Assembly: GCA_963703175.1 (NCBI GenBank)
Contig: OY969794.1
Coordinates: 2,046,001-2,110,000 of the forward strand
Reading direction: 5' to 3'
Source of the DNA: VRUE01 sp963703175
GTDB taxonomy: Bacteria; Actinomycetota; Thermoleophilia; Solirubrobacterales; 70-9
DNA length: 64,000 bases
How positions within the stretch are numbered: position 1 is the stretch's first letter; each line of letters starts with the position of its first letter. The notes below the pieces were generated by a model. It ran no database searches and was not told the DNA's origin. It saw only the letters and a program-made list of their open reading frames with translations. Positions 14,655-23,062 of the stretch are shown here, in pieces. The position numbers and the translations under genes are program-made.

Positions 14655-16057
14655 GTTGGCTCGGCTCACTGCTGCCGGTTGCGCACGCGCTGGTCGCGCG
14701 CAAAGACCTACCGGTCCCGGCCTGGCTGTTTGCCTGGGGGGCGTCGATCGTCCTGATCGTCTCCTTCTTTGCGCTCTCGGTCGGCTGGCGCACGCCCCGC
14801 TTCGAGCAGGACCGCTGGCGTCCTCTCGGGGTGCGGCTCTCGCGAGCGTTACTGGCTCTGCCGGCGCAGATCGTTTACGGCCTGGTCGGGGTTTCCCTGC
14901 TTAGCGTGGCGATCTACGCTGGCTTGCACGGCACGGAAGCCCCGGACCGGAACTTCGCCCTCACCTTCCTCTACGTCACCGTTTGGCTCGGTTTCCCCCT
15001 GTTCAGCGTCTTCCTCGGGGATGTCTTCCGGCCCTTCAACCCGTGGCGGGCGGTGGGGCGTGCCGTGGGTGGGGTGTTCACGGCCCTCGCCGGTCAGCGG
15101 CCAGCCCACCTGCGTTATCCGCAATGGCTCGGTCGCTGGCCCGCTGCGATCGGGCTGATTGCTGTGGTCTGGTTGGAGATCATCTACGGCGCCAGCGGCG
15201 GGGTCGCAGTTGGGCTTGAACCACACGCCGCCGCGATCGCGGCGGCCTTCTACAGCGCTTACACGCTGACGATGATGGCCCTGTTCGGAGTCGAGCAGTG
15301 GTGTCGAACGGGCGAGGTGTTCTCGGTCTACTTCGGCATGTTCGGCCAGCTCGGTTGCTTTGGGACTAAGGACGGTCGGCTCGGCGTGCGCCGTCCCTTC
15401 GCGGCGGCCACCAAGTGGGCCACTGTGCCCGGCTCGGCTGCCGTGGTGATCGCCTCGATCGCGACCACCAGTTTTGACGGCGCCCAGGAGGGAGCGTTTA
15501 AAGGTGCCCTCGAAAGCACCTTCAACCATCTCGTCGACGCCGGCATTGGTCTCACCTCGGCCTTGCGGCTCACCGACACGATCTTCATCTTGCTTTGCTT
15601 CGCTGGCGTCGCTGCCGTCTACTTGATCGGCGTGCGTGGCATGGCGGGGGTCCCCGGTGCGCCCTCGTTCAAGAAATTACGCGACGGCTTTGCCCACACC
15701 CTGATCCCGATCGCCTTCGCCTACCTGGTCGCCCACTACTTCAGCCTCTTCGTCTTCCAAGAGCAGGCCCAGTTCACCTACCTGCTCTCCGACCCGTTGG
15801 GAACCGGCACGACCGACCTCTTCGGCACGGCTTCCTCAGGGGTCAATTTCCAGCTGCTCAGCGCGAACGCGATCTGGTACGTGCAGGTCGGGGGTCTCGT
15901 GATCGGCCACGTGATTGGTCTCACCCTAGCCCACGACCGTGCCACCGCCTACTGGGGTGATTACCGCCAGGCAGCCCGCTCTCAGTATTGGATGCTGGCG
16001 GTGATGGTCGCCTTCACCTGCTTCGGCCTCTACTTGCTCTCGGTCGCCAATGCATGA
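14651..16057 (+). CDS. Polytopic membrane protein, about 10 transmembrane segments
   Basis: 468 residues from a GTG overlapping the upstream stop. There are roughly ten hydrophobic segments, e.g. WLFAWGASIVLIVSFFALSV, TIFILLCFAGVAAVYLIGV and the C-terminal YWMLAVMVAFTCFGLYLL. Conserved-looking soluble loops contain DVFRPFNPWRAVGRAVG, HYFSLFVFQEQAQFTYLLSD and a late membrane His (GLVIGHVIGLTLAHDRA). I recall actinobacterial relatives being labelled fenitrothion hydrolase-like, but I do not trust that function. Coupling to a cupredoxin-like protein suggests a redox or metal-handling membrane complex. Confidence 0.75.
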   Translation: MSWLGSLLPVAHALVARKDLPVPAWLFAWGASIVLIVSFFALSVGWRTPRFEQDRWRPLGVRLSRALLALPAQIVYGLVGVSLLSVAIYAGLHGTEAPDRNFALTFLYVTVWLGFPLFSVFLGDVFRPFNPWRAVGRAVGGVFTALAGQRPAHLRYPQWLGRWPAAIGLIAVVWLEIIYGASGGVAVGLEPHAAAIAAAFYSAYTLTMMALFGVEQWCRTGEVFSVYFGMFGQLGCFGTKDGRLGVRRPFAAATKWATVPGSAAVVIASIATTSFDGAQEGAFKGALESTFNHLVDAGIGLTSALRLTDTIFILLCFAGVAAVYLIGVRGMAGVPGAPSFKKLRDGFAHTLIPIAFAYLVAHYFSLFVFQEQAQFTYLLSDPLGTGTTDLFGTASSGVNFQLLSANAIWYVQVGGLVIGHVIGLTLAHDRATAYWGDYRQAARSQYWMLAVMVAFTCFGLYLLSVANA

Positions 16058-16197
16058 CTTCGGAATATCCGGGTAAATGTGAAGATACCGCTGCTGGTTG
16101 GGGGTTTTCTACCGATGCCCCCAAAGGCTTGCGGTGGTTGACTGAGTTCGAGGTTGCGGCTCAAGATTTACCCATCTCCCTCCCATAAGTAAAACAG

Positions 16198-16245
16198 CAT
16201 CGAGGTTGCCGGAATATCAGCCACTCCGGTGGCCTCGATGTCTTT
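16198..16245. terminator. Hairpin terminator between convergent genes
   Basis: CATCGAGG (16198-16205) pairs with CCTCGATG (16233-16240), extended inward by CCGGA/TCCGG, and is followed by TCTTT on the plus strand. It lies in the 204-base gap between the polytopic membrane protein gene and the end of sufD. On the minus strand the stem is followed by a few A/T-rich bases, so it may also end the sufBD transcript. Confidence 0.6.
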
Positions 16246-16261
16246 GTGGCTCGACGGTTGC

Positions 16262-17422
16262 CTAGAGGATCTCGCCGAGCCGGCGCTCAAGCGCCGCCGA
16301 GACCTCTTCGCGCACCGGGCCCTCGGCCAGGCGTTCGACCAGCGACTCGAGGAAGCCCTCGATGATTACCTGCTTGGCGGTTGCCGGGTCAAGCCCGCGC
16401 GAGGTGAGATAGAAGAGTTGATCGCGGTCGATCTGGGCGATCGCTGCCGCGTGAGTGCAACGCACGTCGTCGGCTTCGATCTCCAGGCCGGGTATCGCAT
16501 CGGCATGGGCATCGGTGGAGAGCAGCAGGTTGCGGCTCTCCTGGAAGGCGTCGGTCTGCTGGGCGCCTGGATCGACGCGGATCATGCCGCGCCAGACTGC
16601 CGTCGCGCCCGCTGCGAGGACGCCGCGGAAGGCAAGGTCGGAAAACGTGTTCGGCGCCGAATGCTCCTGCCTGGTGTCGTAGTCGAGGTGTTGGCCAGGG
16701 CCACCGGCATAGCCACCGGTAACGCGTGCCTCTGAGCCGGGACCGGCGAGGTTGGTCTCCATCCGCACCTTGCCCCGCGCCGAGCCGAAACCGAGCGTGG
16801 TCCAGTCGAGACGACCGTCGCGCTCCACCTGGGCACGTTGGCTAGAAAAAATCCAGGCCCGCTCGGAGATGTCCTGGGTGCCGACGTAGCGCAGCGTCGC
16901 CGCCTGTCCGACGTGCAGTTCGACCACCGAGTTGAGCAGAGCGTCGGTCTCGTCCTCGGCTGAGCCGCAGTGCTCCCAGACCTCGGCTTCTGCCCCGTCC
17001 TCGAGCACGACCAGCGTGCGCCAGGAAACCGCCGCACCGCTTTCGTCGAGCGGCAGCTCGATCTTGATCGGCTCGGCGATCTTGACGCCCGCCGGCACGT
17101 GGACGAGGACCCCGTCGCGCCACGCCGCCTCGTTGCGGGCGACAAACGGGTCCTCGATCGGGACCAGCGAGCCGAGCCGCTCGTGCAGCAGCTCGCCGTG
17201 GCTCTCCAGCGCGGCGGTTAGCGGCAGCACGGTCGCCCCCTCAGCAGCCTCGATCGCGGCGCTGGGGGAAGCCTCCGCATAGGCGTCAAGGTTGAGCGTT
17301 GCGAGGTCGGTGAATTCCCAGCCCTTGGCTTTCTGGTCGGGCAGAGGAAGGCTTTGCGCGAGAGAGGCGCCCCGCTGGCGCCTCTCGTCCAACCAGGTGG
17401 GTTCGGTCGCTACCTCAGCCAA
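16262..17422 (-). CDS. sufD: Fe-S cluster assembly protein SufD
   Basis: 386 residues. SufD forms the SufBC2D scaffold complex in the cytoplasm. The N-terminal QKAKGWEFTDLATLNLD, the beta-helix core with LVHVPAGVKIAEPIKIELPL, and the C-terminal CTHAAAIAQIDRDQLFYLTS..GLDPATAKQVIIEGFLE are characteristic. The start overlaps the end of sufB by 8 bases, so they are translationally coupled. It is the last gene of the Rieske-sufB-sufD operon. Confidence 0.95.
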   Translation of the reverse strand: MAEVATEPTWLDERRQRGASLAQSLPLPDQKAKGWEFTDLATLNLDAYAEASPSAAIEAAEGATVLPLTAALESHGELLHERLGSLVPIEDPFVARNEAAWRDGVLVHVPAGVKIAEPIKIELPLDESGAAVSWRTLVVLEDGAEAEVWEHCGSAEDETDALLNSVVELHVGQAATLRYVGTQDISERAWIFSSQRAQVERDGRLDWTTLGFGSARGKVRMETNLAGPGSEARVTGGYAGGPGQHLDYDTRQEHSAPNTFSDLAFRGVLAAGATAVWRGMIRVDPGAQQTDAFQESRNLLLSTDAHADAIPGLEIEADDVRCTHAAAIAQIDRDQLFYLTSRGLDPATAKQVIIEGFLESLVERLAEGPVREEVSAALERRLGEIL

Positions 17423-18848
17423 TGGAACCCTCCATCTGCAACTCGATCAGACGGTTGAGCTCGACCGCGTACTCCATCGGCAGCTCTTTGGTGACCGGCT
17501 CGATGAAGCCGTTGACGATCATCTTCGAGGCCTCTTCCTCGTCGAGTCCGTGGCTCTGCAGGTAGAAGATCTGCTCGTCGCCGATTTTCGAGACGGTCGC
17601 CTCGTGGCCGACGTCTGCGTCGTTCTCGTCAATCCGGATCGTCGGGTAGGTGTCCGAGCGCGAGTCCTCGTCGAGCAGCAGGGCGTCACAGACGACCTTG
17701 GAGCGCGACTCAGTCGCCCCGTCGGCGACCTCGAGCAGGCCGCGGTAGGTCGCCCGTCCGCCGTCCTTGGAGATCGACTTGGAGAAGATCGAGGACGAGG
17801 TGCGCGGCGCCGCGTGGATGATCTTGCCACCGGCGTCCTGGTGCTGGCCGTCACCGGCGAAGGCGATCGAGAGGATCTCGCCGTGCGCTTCGGGCCCGAG
17901 CAGGTAGATCAACGGGTACTTCATCGTCAGTTTCGAGCCGAGGTTGCAGTCGACCCACTCCATCGTCGCCTTTTCCTCGGCAACGGCGCGCTTGGTGACC
18001 AGGTTGAAGACGTTCTGCGACCAGTTCTGCACGGTCGTGTAGCGGACCCGCGAGCTCGGTTTGGCGACGATCTCGACCACGGCCGAGTGCAGCGAGTCGG
18101 TCGAGTAGACCGGCGCCGTGCAGCCCTCGATGTAGTGGACGTCGGAGCCCTCCTCGGCGATGATCAGCGTGCGCTCGAACTGGCCCATGTTCTCGGTGTT
18201 GATCCGGAAGTAGGCCTGCAGCGGCATCTCCACCTTGACCCCGGCTGGCACATAGACGAAGGAGCCACCCGACCAGACGGCCGAGTTGAGCGCCGCCAGT
18301 TTGTTGTCGTTGGCGGGAATGATCGTCGCCCAGTACTCGCGGACGAGGTCCTCGTGCTCACGCAGGGCGGTGTCCATGTCGGTAAAGATCACGCCCTGGG
18401 CCTCGAGCTTCTCGTTTACCTGGTGGTAGACGACCTCGGACTCGTACTGGGCGCCGACCCCGGAGAGGAATTTGCGCTCCGCCTCGGGGATGCCAAGCCG
18501 GTCGAAGGTGTTTTTGATGTCGTCCGGAACCTCGCTCCAGTCGCGACTGTTCTTTTCGGAGGCGCGGACGAAGTAGTGGATGTCGTCGAAGTCGATCTGA
18601 CCGAGGTTGCCGCCCCAGGTCGGGGTCGGCCGCGAGTAGAAGTGTTCGAGCGACTTCAGCCGGAAGTCGCGCATCCACTGCGGCTCGTCCTTGTACTCGG
18701 AGATCGATTCGACCACCTCACGCGAGAGGCCCTTCGGAGCTTTGTATGCGTAGCCGCTCTCAGGATCGTGGAAGCCGAACTTCTCCTTGTAGTCGGCATT
18801 GATCCCGGCAAGCTCCTTTTTCTCTGCTACTGCCTCGGGCGTTGCCAT
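17415..18848 (-). CDS. sufB: Fe-S cluster assembly protein SufB
   Basis: 477 residues, full length. Typical segments: YGYKAPKG-like AYKAPKGLSREVVESIS near residue 30, VYVPAGVKVEMPLQAYFRIN near 203, and the C-terminal DADVGHEATVSKIGDEQIFY..HGLDEEEASKMIVNGFIEPV. SufB builds the nascent Fe-S cluster with SufC and SufD, using sulfur delivered by SufS/SufU. The ATG is followed six bases upstream by the end of the Rieske gene. A 637-residue plus-strand ORF antisense to this region is a codon-bias shadow. Confidence 0.97.
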   Translation of the reverse strand: MATPEAVAEKKELAGINADYKEKFGFHDPESGYAYKAPKGLSREVVESISEYKDEPQWMRDFRLKSLEHFYSRPTPTWGGNLGQIDFDDIHYFVRASEKNSRDWSEVPDDIKNTFDRLGIPEAERKFLSGVGAQYESEVVYHQVNEKLEAQGVIFTDMDTALREHEDLVREYWATIIPANDNKLAALNSAVWSGGSFVYVPAGVKVEMPLQAYFRINTENMGQFERTLIIAEEGSDVHYIEGCTAPVYSTDSLHSAVVEIVAKPSSRVRYTTVQNWSQNVFNLVTKRAVAEEKATMEWVDCNLGSKLTMKYPLIYLLGPEAHGEILSIAFAGDGQHQDAGGKIIHAAPRTSSSIFSKSISKDGGRATYRGLLEVADGATESRSKVVCDALLLDEDSRSDTYPTIRIDENDADVGHEATVSKIGDEQIFYLQSHGLDEEEASKMIVNGFIEPVTKELPMEYAVELNRLIELQMEGSIG

Positions 18849-18854
18849 GATCGA

Positions 18855-19181
18855 TCAGACCTCCAGAATGATGTTGTCGTCCACGACGGCCGTCGTGAAC
18901 GTCTGTACCGGAGCATAGGCGGGGAGGGTCTTCGGCCTGCCGGTAGTCAGGTCGAAAAGCGAGCCGTGCCGCGGGCACTCGACCGTGCAGGCCTCGGCGC
19001 TGAACTCGCCCTCGGCAAGCGGCCCGTCGTCGTGCGAGCACCGGTCCTCGATTGCGTAGAGCGTTCCGTCGCAGTTGAAGACGCCGATTTTCGTCTCCCC
19101 GTGCTCGACCAGGCGCATCGCTCCAGGCGGCAGCTCGGCAAGCGGGCAAACGGATATTTGAGTTCCAGCGGTATCGGGCAT
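18855..19181 (-). CDS. Rieske-type ferredoxin
   Basis: 108 residues. The [2Fe-2S] Rieske ligands are present: C-x-H in EDRCSHDDGPL and C-x2-H in VECPRHGSLFDL, with GRPKTLPAYAPVQTF after them, as in non-haem dioxygenase ferredoxins. It is the first gene of the sufB-sufD operon, an arrangement known from actinobacterial suf clusters. It probably supplies electrons to cluster assembly, or is a target made with it. A SufR-like dyad lies 41 bases upstream of its start. Confidence 0.92.
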   Translation of the reverse strand: MPDTAGTQISVCPLAELPPGAMRLVEHGETKIGVFNCDGTLYAIEDRCSHDDGPLAEGEFSAEACTVECPRHGSLFDLTTGRPKTLPAYAPVQTFTTAVVDDNIILEV

Positions 19182-19221
19182 GACGGGGTACTCTGCCTTG
19201 TTTAGTGCGGGTTGAAACTTA

Positions 19222-19242
19222 ATCCTACTGATCCAGTCGGAT
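19222..19242. promoter_or_regulatory. Dyad operator-like site upstream of Rieske-sufBD, matching the site at rrf2
   Basis: ATCCTACT (19222-19229), a 5-base spacer, then AGTCGGAT (19235-19242): an inverted repeat with seven of eight positions complementary. The same architecture and nearly the same bases occur upstream of the rrf2 gene (24345-24365). It sits in the divergent gap between the Rieske gene and the VOC gene and is the best candidate for an Rrf2/SufR binding site. Confidence 0.6.
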
Positions 19243-19256
19243 TTTAGAGGAAGGCG

Positions 19257-20054
19257 ATGATGAGCGAGAGATCCAGCTACCTGCCCGGGACCCCGTCATG
19301 GGTTGAACTGGGCTCTCCCGACATGGACGCGTCGGTTGAGTTTTACGCCGCCCTGTTCGGCTGGGAGGTCCCCGAGTCGGAGAACGCCGAGCAGACCGGC
19401 GGCTATCGCATCGCTTTGAAGGACGGCAAGCCGGCTGCCGGGATGATGCCGCTGATGCAGGAGGGCCAGCCGCCCACCTGGACCACCTATGTGTCGGTCG
19501 CCGACGCCGACGCGATCGCCGCGGCCGTGAAAGAGGCGGGGGGCAACGTCATCGCCGAGCCGATGGACGTGATGGACCTTGGCAAGATGGCGATCTTCGC
19601 CGACCCGACCGGCGCGGTCTTCGGAATCTGGCAGCCGGGCACCTTCCTCGGCGCTGGCCTGGTCAACGAGCCGGGCGCGATCGCCTGGAACGAGCTCGGC
19701 ACGCGCGATACCGCCGCGGCAAAGGAGTTCTACGGCACCGTCTTCGGCTGGGGCGCTGTAGACAACGACACGGGGGCGATGGGCATCTACACCCAATGGA
19801 AGCTCGGCGAGAGCTCGGTCGGCGGGATGATGGACGTCAGCGGCCGCCTGCCGGACGAGATCCCAGCCCACTGGCTCACCTACTTCGCGGTCGAGGACGC
19901 CGACGCGGCGGTCGAGACGGCCAAGGAGAAGGGCGGCAGCGTCTCCTTCGGTCCGATCGATATCCCGGTCGGCCGCTTCGCGATCGTCCAAGACCCCCAC
20001 GGCGCTGCCTTCGCCGTGATCAAACTCAGCGAAGAAGCGGAATCCGCCGGCTAA
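19257..20054 (+). CDS. VOC-family (glyoxalase/bleomycin resistance) protein with two domains
   Basis: 265 residues; GAGGAAGG precedes the ATG. There are two tandem VOC domains. The first (TPSWVELGSPDMDASVEFYA, AALFGWEVPESE, GKMAIFADPTGAVFGIWQPG) spans residues ~8-125. The second (GAIAWNELGTRDTAAAKEFY, TVFGWG, GRFAIVQDPHGAAFAVIK) spans ~140-260. Similar actinobacterial proteins are often listed as hydroxylases or glyoxalases without proof. Substrate unknown. It is divergent from the Rieske-sufBD operon across a shared regulatory gap. Confidence 0.9.
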   Translation: MMSERSSYLPGTPSWVELGSPDMDASVEFYAALFGWEVPESENAEQTGGYRIALKDGKPAAGMMPLMQEGQPPTWTTYVSVADADAIAAAVKEAGGNVIAEPMDVMDLGKMAIFADPTGAVFGIWQPGTFLGAGLVNEPGAIAWNELGTRDTAAAKEFYGTVFGWGAVDNDTGAMGIYTQWKLGESSVGGMMDVSGRLPDEIPAHWLTYFAVEDADAAVETAKEKGGSVSFGPIDIPVGRFAIVQDPHGAAFAVIKLSEEAESAG

Positions 20055-20071
20055 GTCACACGTTCGGCGTC

Positions 20072-20740
20072 CTGCTGGTCGCCCTGCTGCTCGCCGCGCC
20101 GGCAGGGGCTGGGGCCGAAGAAGCCCCGCGGCCGGTCCTGTTACTGATCCACGGCGGCGGCTTTTTCCGTGGCGACCCCAGCTTCATGGACTACGCGGCG
20201 GCGATCACCGCCGAACAGGGTCAGTTCGAAACCCTGCAACCCAGTTACCCGCTCAACGATCTGCCCGCCGCCTTCACCCAAATGAAAGAACTGGCGCTCG
20301 AACTGGGTCGGCAGGATCACCAGGTCTTCGCCTACGGCGATTCGGCCGGCGGCGCGATTGCGGCCTGGCTAGCCTCGCACGGCTACGTTGCCGCGGCTGC
20401 GGCGAAGTCGCCGCCGACGGCGCTACGCGCTTGGGGCTCGCCCTACGCCCGCCACTACGCCAGCGCGTTGCCGGGCGATCCACACTCTTGGCACCACCTG
20501 AATGTTGGCATCGGCGACCTGCACAATTACTCCTCCGCCGACCGGCCGAGCTTGCGCCCGCTGATGATCTTTCAGAGCTGCGCAGACGTGATCGTGCCCT
20601 GTGCGATGAACATCGGCTTCGCCCAGCGCGATCCGCAGGTCTCGCTGGTGCGGGTCTGGGGAGTGCACGGCGATTTCAACGCCAAGGCCTACTCCTTTCG
20701 CCGTGGCCTGTTCTGGCTCAGCTCTCAGGCTCGTCCCTGA
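20072..20740 (+). CDS. Secreted alpha/beta-hydrolase (esterase-like)
   Basis: About 222 residues. The oxyanion motif LIHGGGFFRGD, the nucleophile elbow FAYGDSAGGAIAAWL, the acid in QSCADVIVPC and the catalytic His in VWGVHGDFNAKAY make a complete hydrolase. A hydrophobic leader VALLLAAPAGAGAEE precedes the domain and looks like a signal peptide. In this frame there is no ATG/GTG/TTG near the leader; the nearest would be ATG 19796, deep inside the VOC gene. A CTG at 20072 or 20075 is suggested. The real start is uncertain. Confidence 0.72.
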   Translation: MLVALLLAAPAGAGAEEAPRPVLLLIHGGGFFRGDPSFMDYAAAITAEQGQFETLQPSYPLNDLPAAFTQMKELALELGRQDHQVFAYGDSAGGAIAAWLASHGYVAAAAAKSPPTALRAWGSPYARHYASALPGDPHSWHHLNVGIGDLHNYSSADRPSLRPLMIFQSCADVIVPCAMNIGFAQRDPQVSLVRVWGVHGDFNAKAYSFRRGLFWLSSQARP

Positions 20741-20749
20741 GCGGCCGAC

Positions 20750-21184
20750 TCAGATCAGGTCGCGCGCCCGTTCTGCCTCCGGGTCGCCCTGCTCACCCTC
20801 ATCCTCCCAGTCGGCGGGTTGACCAAGGCCGGCGCTCTTGATCACCTTGAGGCCGAGCATCGCGCACTTCATCCGCGTTGCCGAGATGTCGATCCCGAGT
20901 AGGTCGAGGACGAACTCCTTCGGCAGGTGCAGAAGGTCTTCTCGGGTTTTGCCGACCAGCTCGTCGGTCAGCAGCGAGGTTGCCGCGGTTGAGATTGCGC
21001 AGCCCTGTCCCTCGAAGGCAACCTCGGCGACCTTGCCGTCCTCATCGAGCCGGATCGTCACGTGCTGCTCGTCGCCGCAGAATGGGTTGGTGTCCTCGAA
21101 CTCGAGGTCGGGACTCTCGATCCGGCCGAAATTATGCGGCCGCTTGTAGTGCTCGAGGATCTGGTCTCGGTAGAGCTCGTCCAT
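20750..21184 (-). CDS. sufU: SufU/NifU-like Fe-S sulfurtransferase scaffold
   Basis: 144 residues. The N-terminus DELYRDQILEHYKRPHNFG and the three conserved cysteines in DTNPFCGDE, EGQGCAISTAA and TRMKCAMLGL define SufU, which accepts sulfur from the SufS persulfide through a zinc site. The Asp next to the first Cys (CGDE) is conserved. It ends 9 bases from the convergent esterase gene. It is separated from sufS by a plus-strand sigma-factor gene, so it probably has its own promoter. Confidence 0.94.
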   Translation of the reverse strand: MDELYRDQILEHYKRPHNFGRIESPDLEFEDTNPFCGDEQHVTIRLDEDGKVAEVAFEGQGCAISTAATSLLTDELVGKTREDLLHLPKEFVLDLLGIDISATRMKCAMLGLKVIKSAGLGQPADWEDEGEQGDPEAERARDLI

Positions 21185-21258
21185 GCAGCGAGGCTAGCGC
21201 AGCGCTCTGCTAGGGCCGTCTATGCGAGGCTGGCAAAGGGCATCGGAAAGGACTTTGG

Positions 21259-21795
21259 ATGACGAGGCTCGATCCCGAGGAACGCACCTTCTACGGTCGT
21301 CTCTACGAGGCGGCGCGGGCCGGTTGCATGAACGGCCTGTGCGGGTCTGGGTGCAGTAGGGAGGAGGCCGAGGACGTCTTTGACAAGGTCCTTGTCCGCG
21401 TGATGGAGGAAGTCGACCTGATCGACCGGGACTTCGACCCGCCGCAGATGGTCAACTACCTTAAGAGGTCCTGTCGGAACCAGCTGATCGACGACTGGCG
21501 CCGCCAGAGTGGATTGGACGTGACCGATCTGGACAAGGCCGGCCCGGTGAGCGACCCAAGGGCCATGGGCCTCGAAGAGGAGGCGGCACTTCACGAGACG
21601 ATGGAGGAGGTTCGCCGGGCTCTGCGTTCGCTGCCCGAGCGCGAGCGCGCAGTCTTCTGCCAGCGCAATCTGCTGGGCAGGAGTCCTGACGAGATCAGGA
21701 AGATCACCGGAGTGAGCGGGCGGACGTATCGCAAGTTGCTCGAACACGCCAACAAGGCAGTCCGCACTCGTATCGAAGCGAGTGGGGGCGTCTAG
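21259..21795 (+). CDS. ECF-type sigma factor with an N-terminal cysteine motif
   Basis: 178 residues, ATG start. Region 2 reads REEAEDVFDKVLVRVMEEVD followed by YLKRSCRNQLIDDWRRQ. Region 4 reads LRSLPERERAVFCQRNLLGR and RKITGVSGRTYRKLLEHANK. Before region 2 it has Cys23, Cys28 and Cys32 (AGCMNGLCGSGCS), plus Cys72 and Cys134, which is unusual for the family. No anti-sigma gene is adjacent. It is inserted antiparallel between sufS and sufU, and its stop interlocks with the sufS stop in a CTAG. A redox- or Fe-S-responsive sigma factor is an attractive inference. Confidence 0.78.
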   Translation: MTRLDPEERTFYGRLYEAARAGCMNGLCGSGCSREEAEDVFDKVLVRVMEEVDLIDRDFDPPQMVNYLKRSCRNQLIDDWRRQSGLDVTDLDKAGPVSDPRAMGLEEEAALHETMEEVRRALRSLPERERAVFCQRNLLGRSPDEIRKITGVSGRTYRKLLEHANKAVRTRIEASGGV

Positions 21796-23051
21796 TCGGC
21801 GAAGACCTTGCGGGCGTCGTCGAGGCCCTCGACCATGCGGTCGATCTCCTCGTGGGTGGTGTAGACGCCGAAGCTGGCGCGGGCGGTAGCGGCGACACCG
21901 AGCCGGTCCATCAACGGTTGGGCACAGTGGTGGCCGGCGCGGACGGCGACACCATGGCGATCGAGGATCTCGGAAACATCGTGGGCGTGGACCCCCTCCA
22001 GCTCGAAGGAGACCGGCCCGAGGCGCTCGGCGCCGCGCGGCGGACCGAAGACGCGCAGTCCTGGGACGTCAGAAAGTTGAGCGAGCGTGTAATCGGTGAT
22101 CTGGCGCTCGTGCTCGCGCACGGCCTCCATGCCGAGGCCGTCGAGCCAGCGCAGCGCCGAGGCCATCCCGATCGCCTGGGCGATGGCCGGAGTGCCGGCC
22201 TCGAAGCGGGCCGGAATGTCCGCGTAGGTCGTCCCTTCCTTGGTGACCTTGCGGATCATCGAGCCGCCGCCGAGGAAGGGCGGCATTGCGCGCAGCAAGT
22301 CGAGCTTGGACCAGAGGGCCCCGATCCCGGTTGGCGCGTAGAGCTTGTGACCGGTCAGCGCGTAGAAGTCGACTCCCAGCTCGGCGACGTCGAGCGGCAG
22401 CTTCGGCGCCGCCTGGGCGCCGTCGGCGAGCAGCAGCGCGCCCGCATCGTGGGCGAGGCGAGCAATCTCGGCGATCGGGTTATCCGTGCCGAGCACGTTG
22501 GAGACGTGGGTGACGGCGACCAGCTTCGGCCCGCGCTCCAGCAACGCGCGGTAAGCGTCCATATCGAGCAGCCCGTCCTCGTCGACCGGTACCCAATCGA
22601 TCTCGGCACCGACCCGCTGGGCCAGCTGCTGCCAGGGCACGATGTTCGAGTGATGCTCCATCTCGGTCAGCACGATGCGATCGCCGGCGCCGACGTTGGC
22701 GTCGCCCCAGGCCCGCGCCACCAGGTTGATCGCCTCAGTCGCGTTGCGGACGAAGATCACCTCGCGGCGATCGGCGGCGCCAAGATGGTCGGCGACCGTC
22801 GCCCGCGCACCCTCGTAGGCAGCCGTCGCCTCAGCTGAAAGCGTGTGCGAACCGCGGTGGACGTTGGAGTGGTGGGCCCGCTCGTAGCGGTCGACCGCCT
22901 GGATCGAGGCCAGCACACGCTGCGCGCTGGCGCCGCTGTCGAGGTAGGCGACCGGGCGGCCGTGGACCTCGCGCTCCAGCGCCGGAAATGCGGCGCGGAC
23001 CTTCTCGATCGGGAAGGCCGACGTCGTAGTCTCGGTCGTCGTCGGCTCCAT
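21792..23051 (-). CDS. sufS: Cysteine desulfurase SufS
   Basis: 419 residues. PLP-dependent release of sulfur from L-cysteine. The PLP lysine lies in YALTGHKLYAPTGIG near residue 230, and the catalytic cysteine in VRAGHHCAQPLMDRLG near 370. The N-terminal YLDSGASAQRV and NVHRGSHTLS segments match group II desulfurases. It follows sufC by 11 bases. The stop is shared as CTAG with the convergent sigma-factor gene. Confidence 0.96.
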   Translation of the reverse strand: MEPTTTETTTSAFPIEKVRAAFPALEREVHGRPVAYLDSGASAQRVLASIQAVDRYERAHHSNVHRGSHTLSAEATAAYEGARATVADHLGAADRREVIFVRNATEAINLVARAWGDANVGAGDRIVLTEMEHHSNIVPWQQLAQRVGAEIDWVPVDEDGLLDMDAYRALLERGPKLVAVTHVSNVLGTDNPIAEIARLAHDAGALLLADGAQAAPKLPLDVAELGVDFYALTGHKLYAPTGIGALWSKLDLLRAMPPFLGGGSMIRKVTKEGTTYADIPARFEAGTPAIAQAIGMASALRWLDGLGMEAVREHERQITDYTLAQLSDVPGLRVFGPPRGAERLGPVSFELEGVHAHDVSEILDRHGVAVRAGHHCAQPLMDRLGVAATARASFGVYTTHEEIDRMVEGLDDARKVFAD

Positions 23052-23062
23052 CTTTCGCGAGG

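Noticed and set aside
17292..19205. 637-residue plus-strand open frame across sufD/sufB/Rieske
   Set aside because: It is antisense to three genes with unmistakable SUF and Rieske motifs; its Arg/Asp/Val-rich composition is what high-GC third positions produce on the opposite strand.
21852..22838. 328-residue plus-strand ORF antisense to sufS
   Set aside because: Shadow of sufS, which has its PLP lysine and catalytic cysteine in the minus frame.
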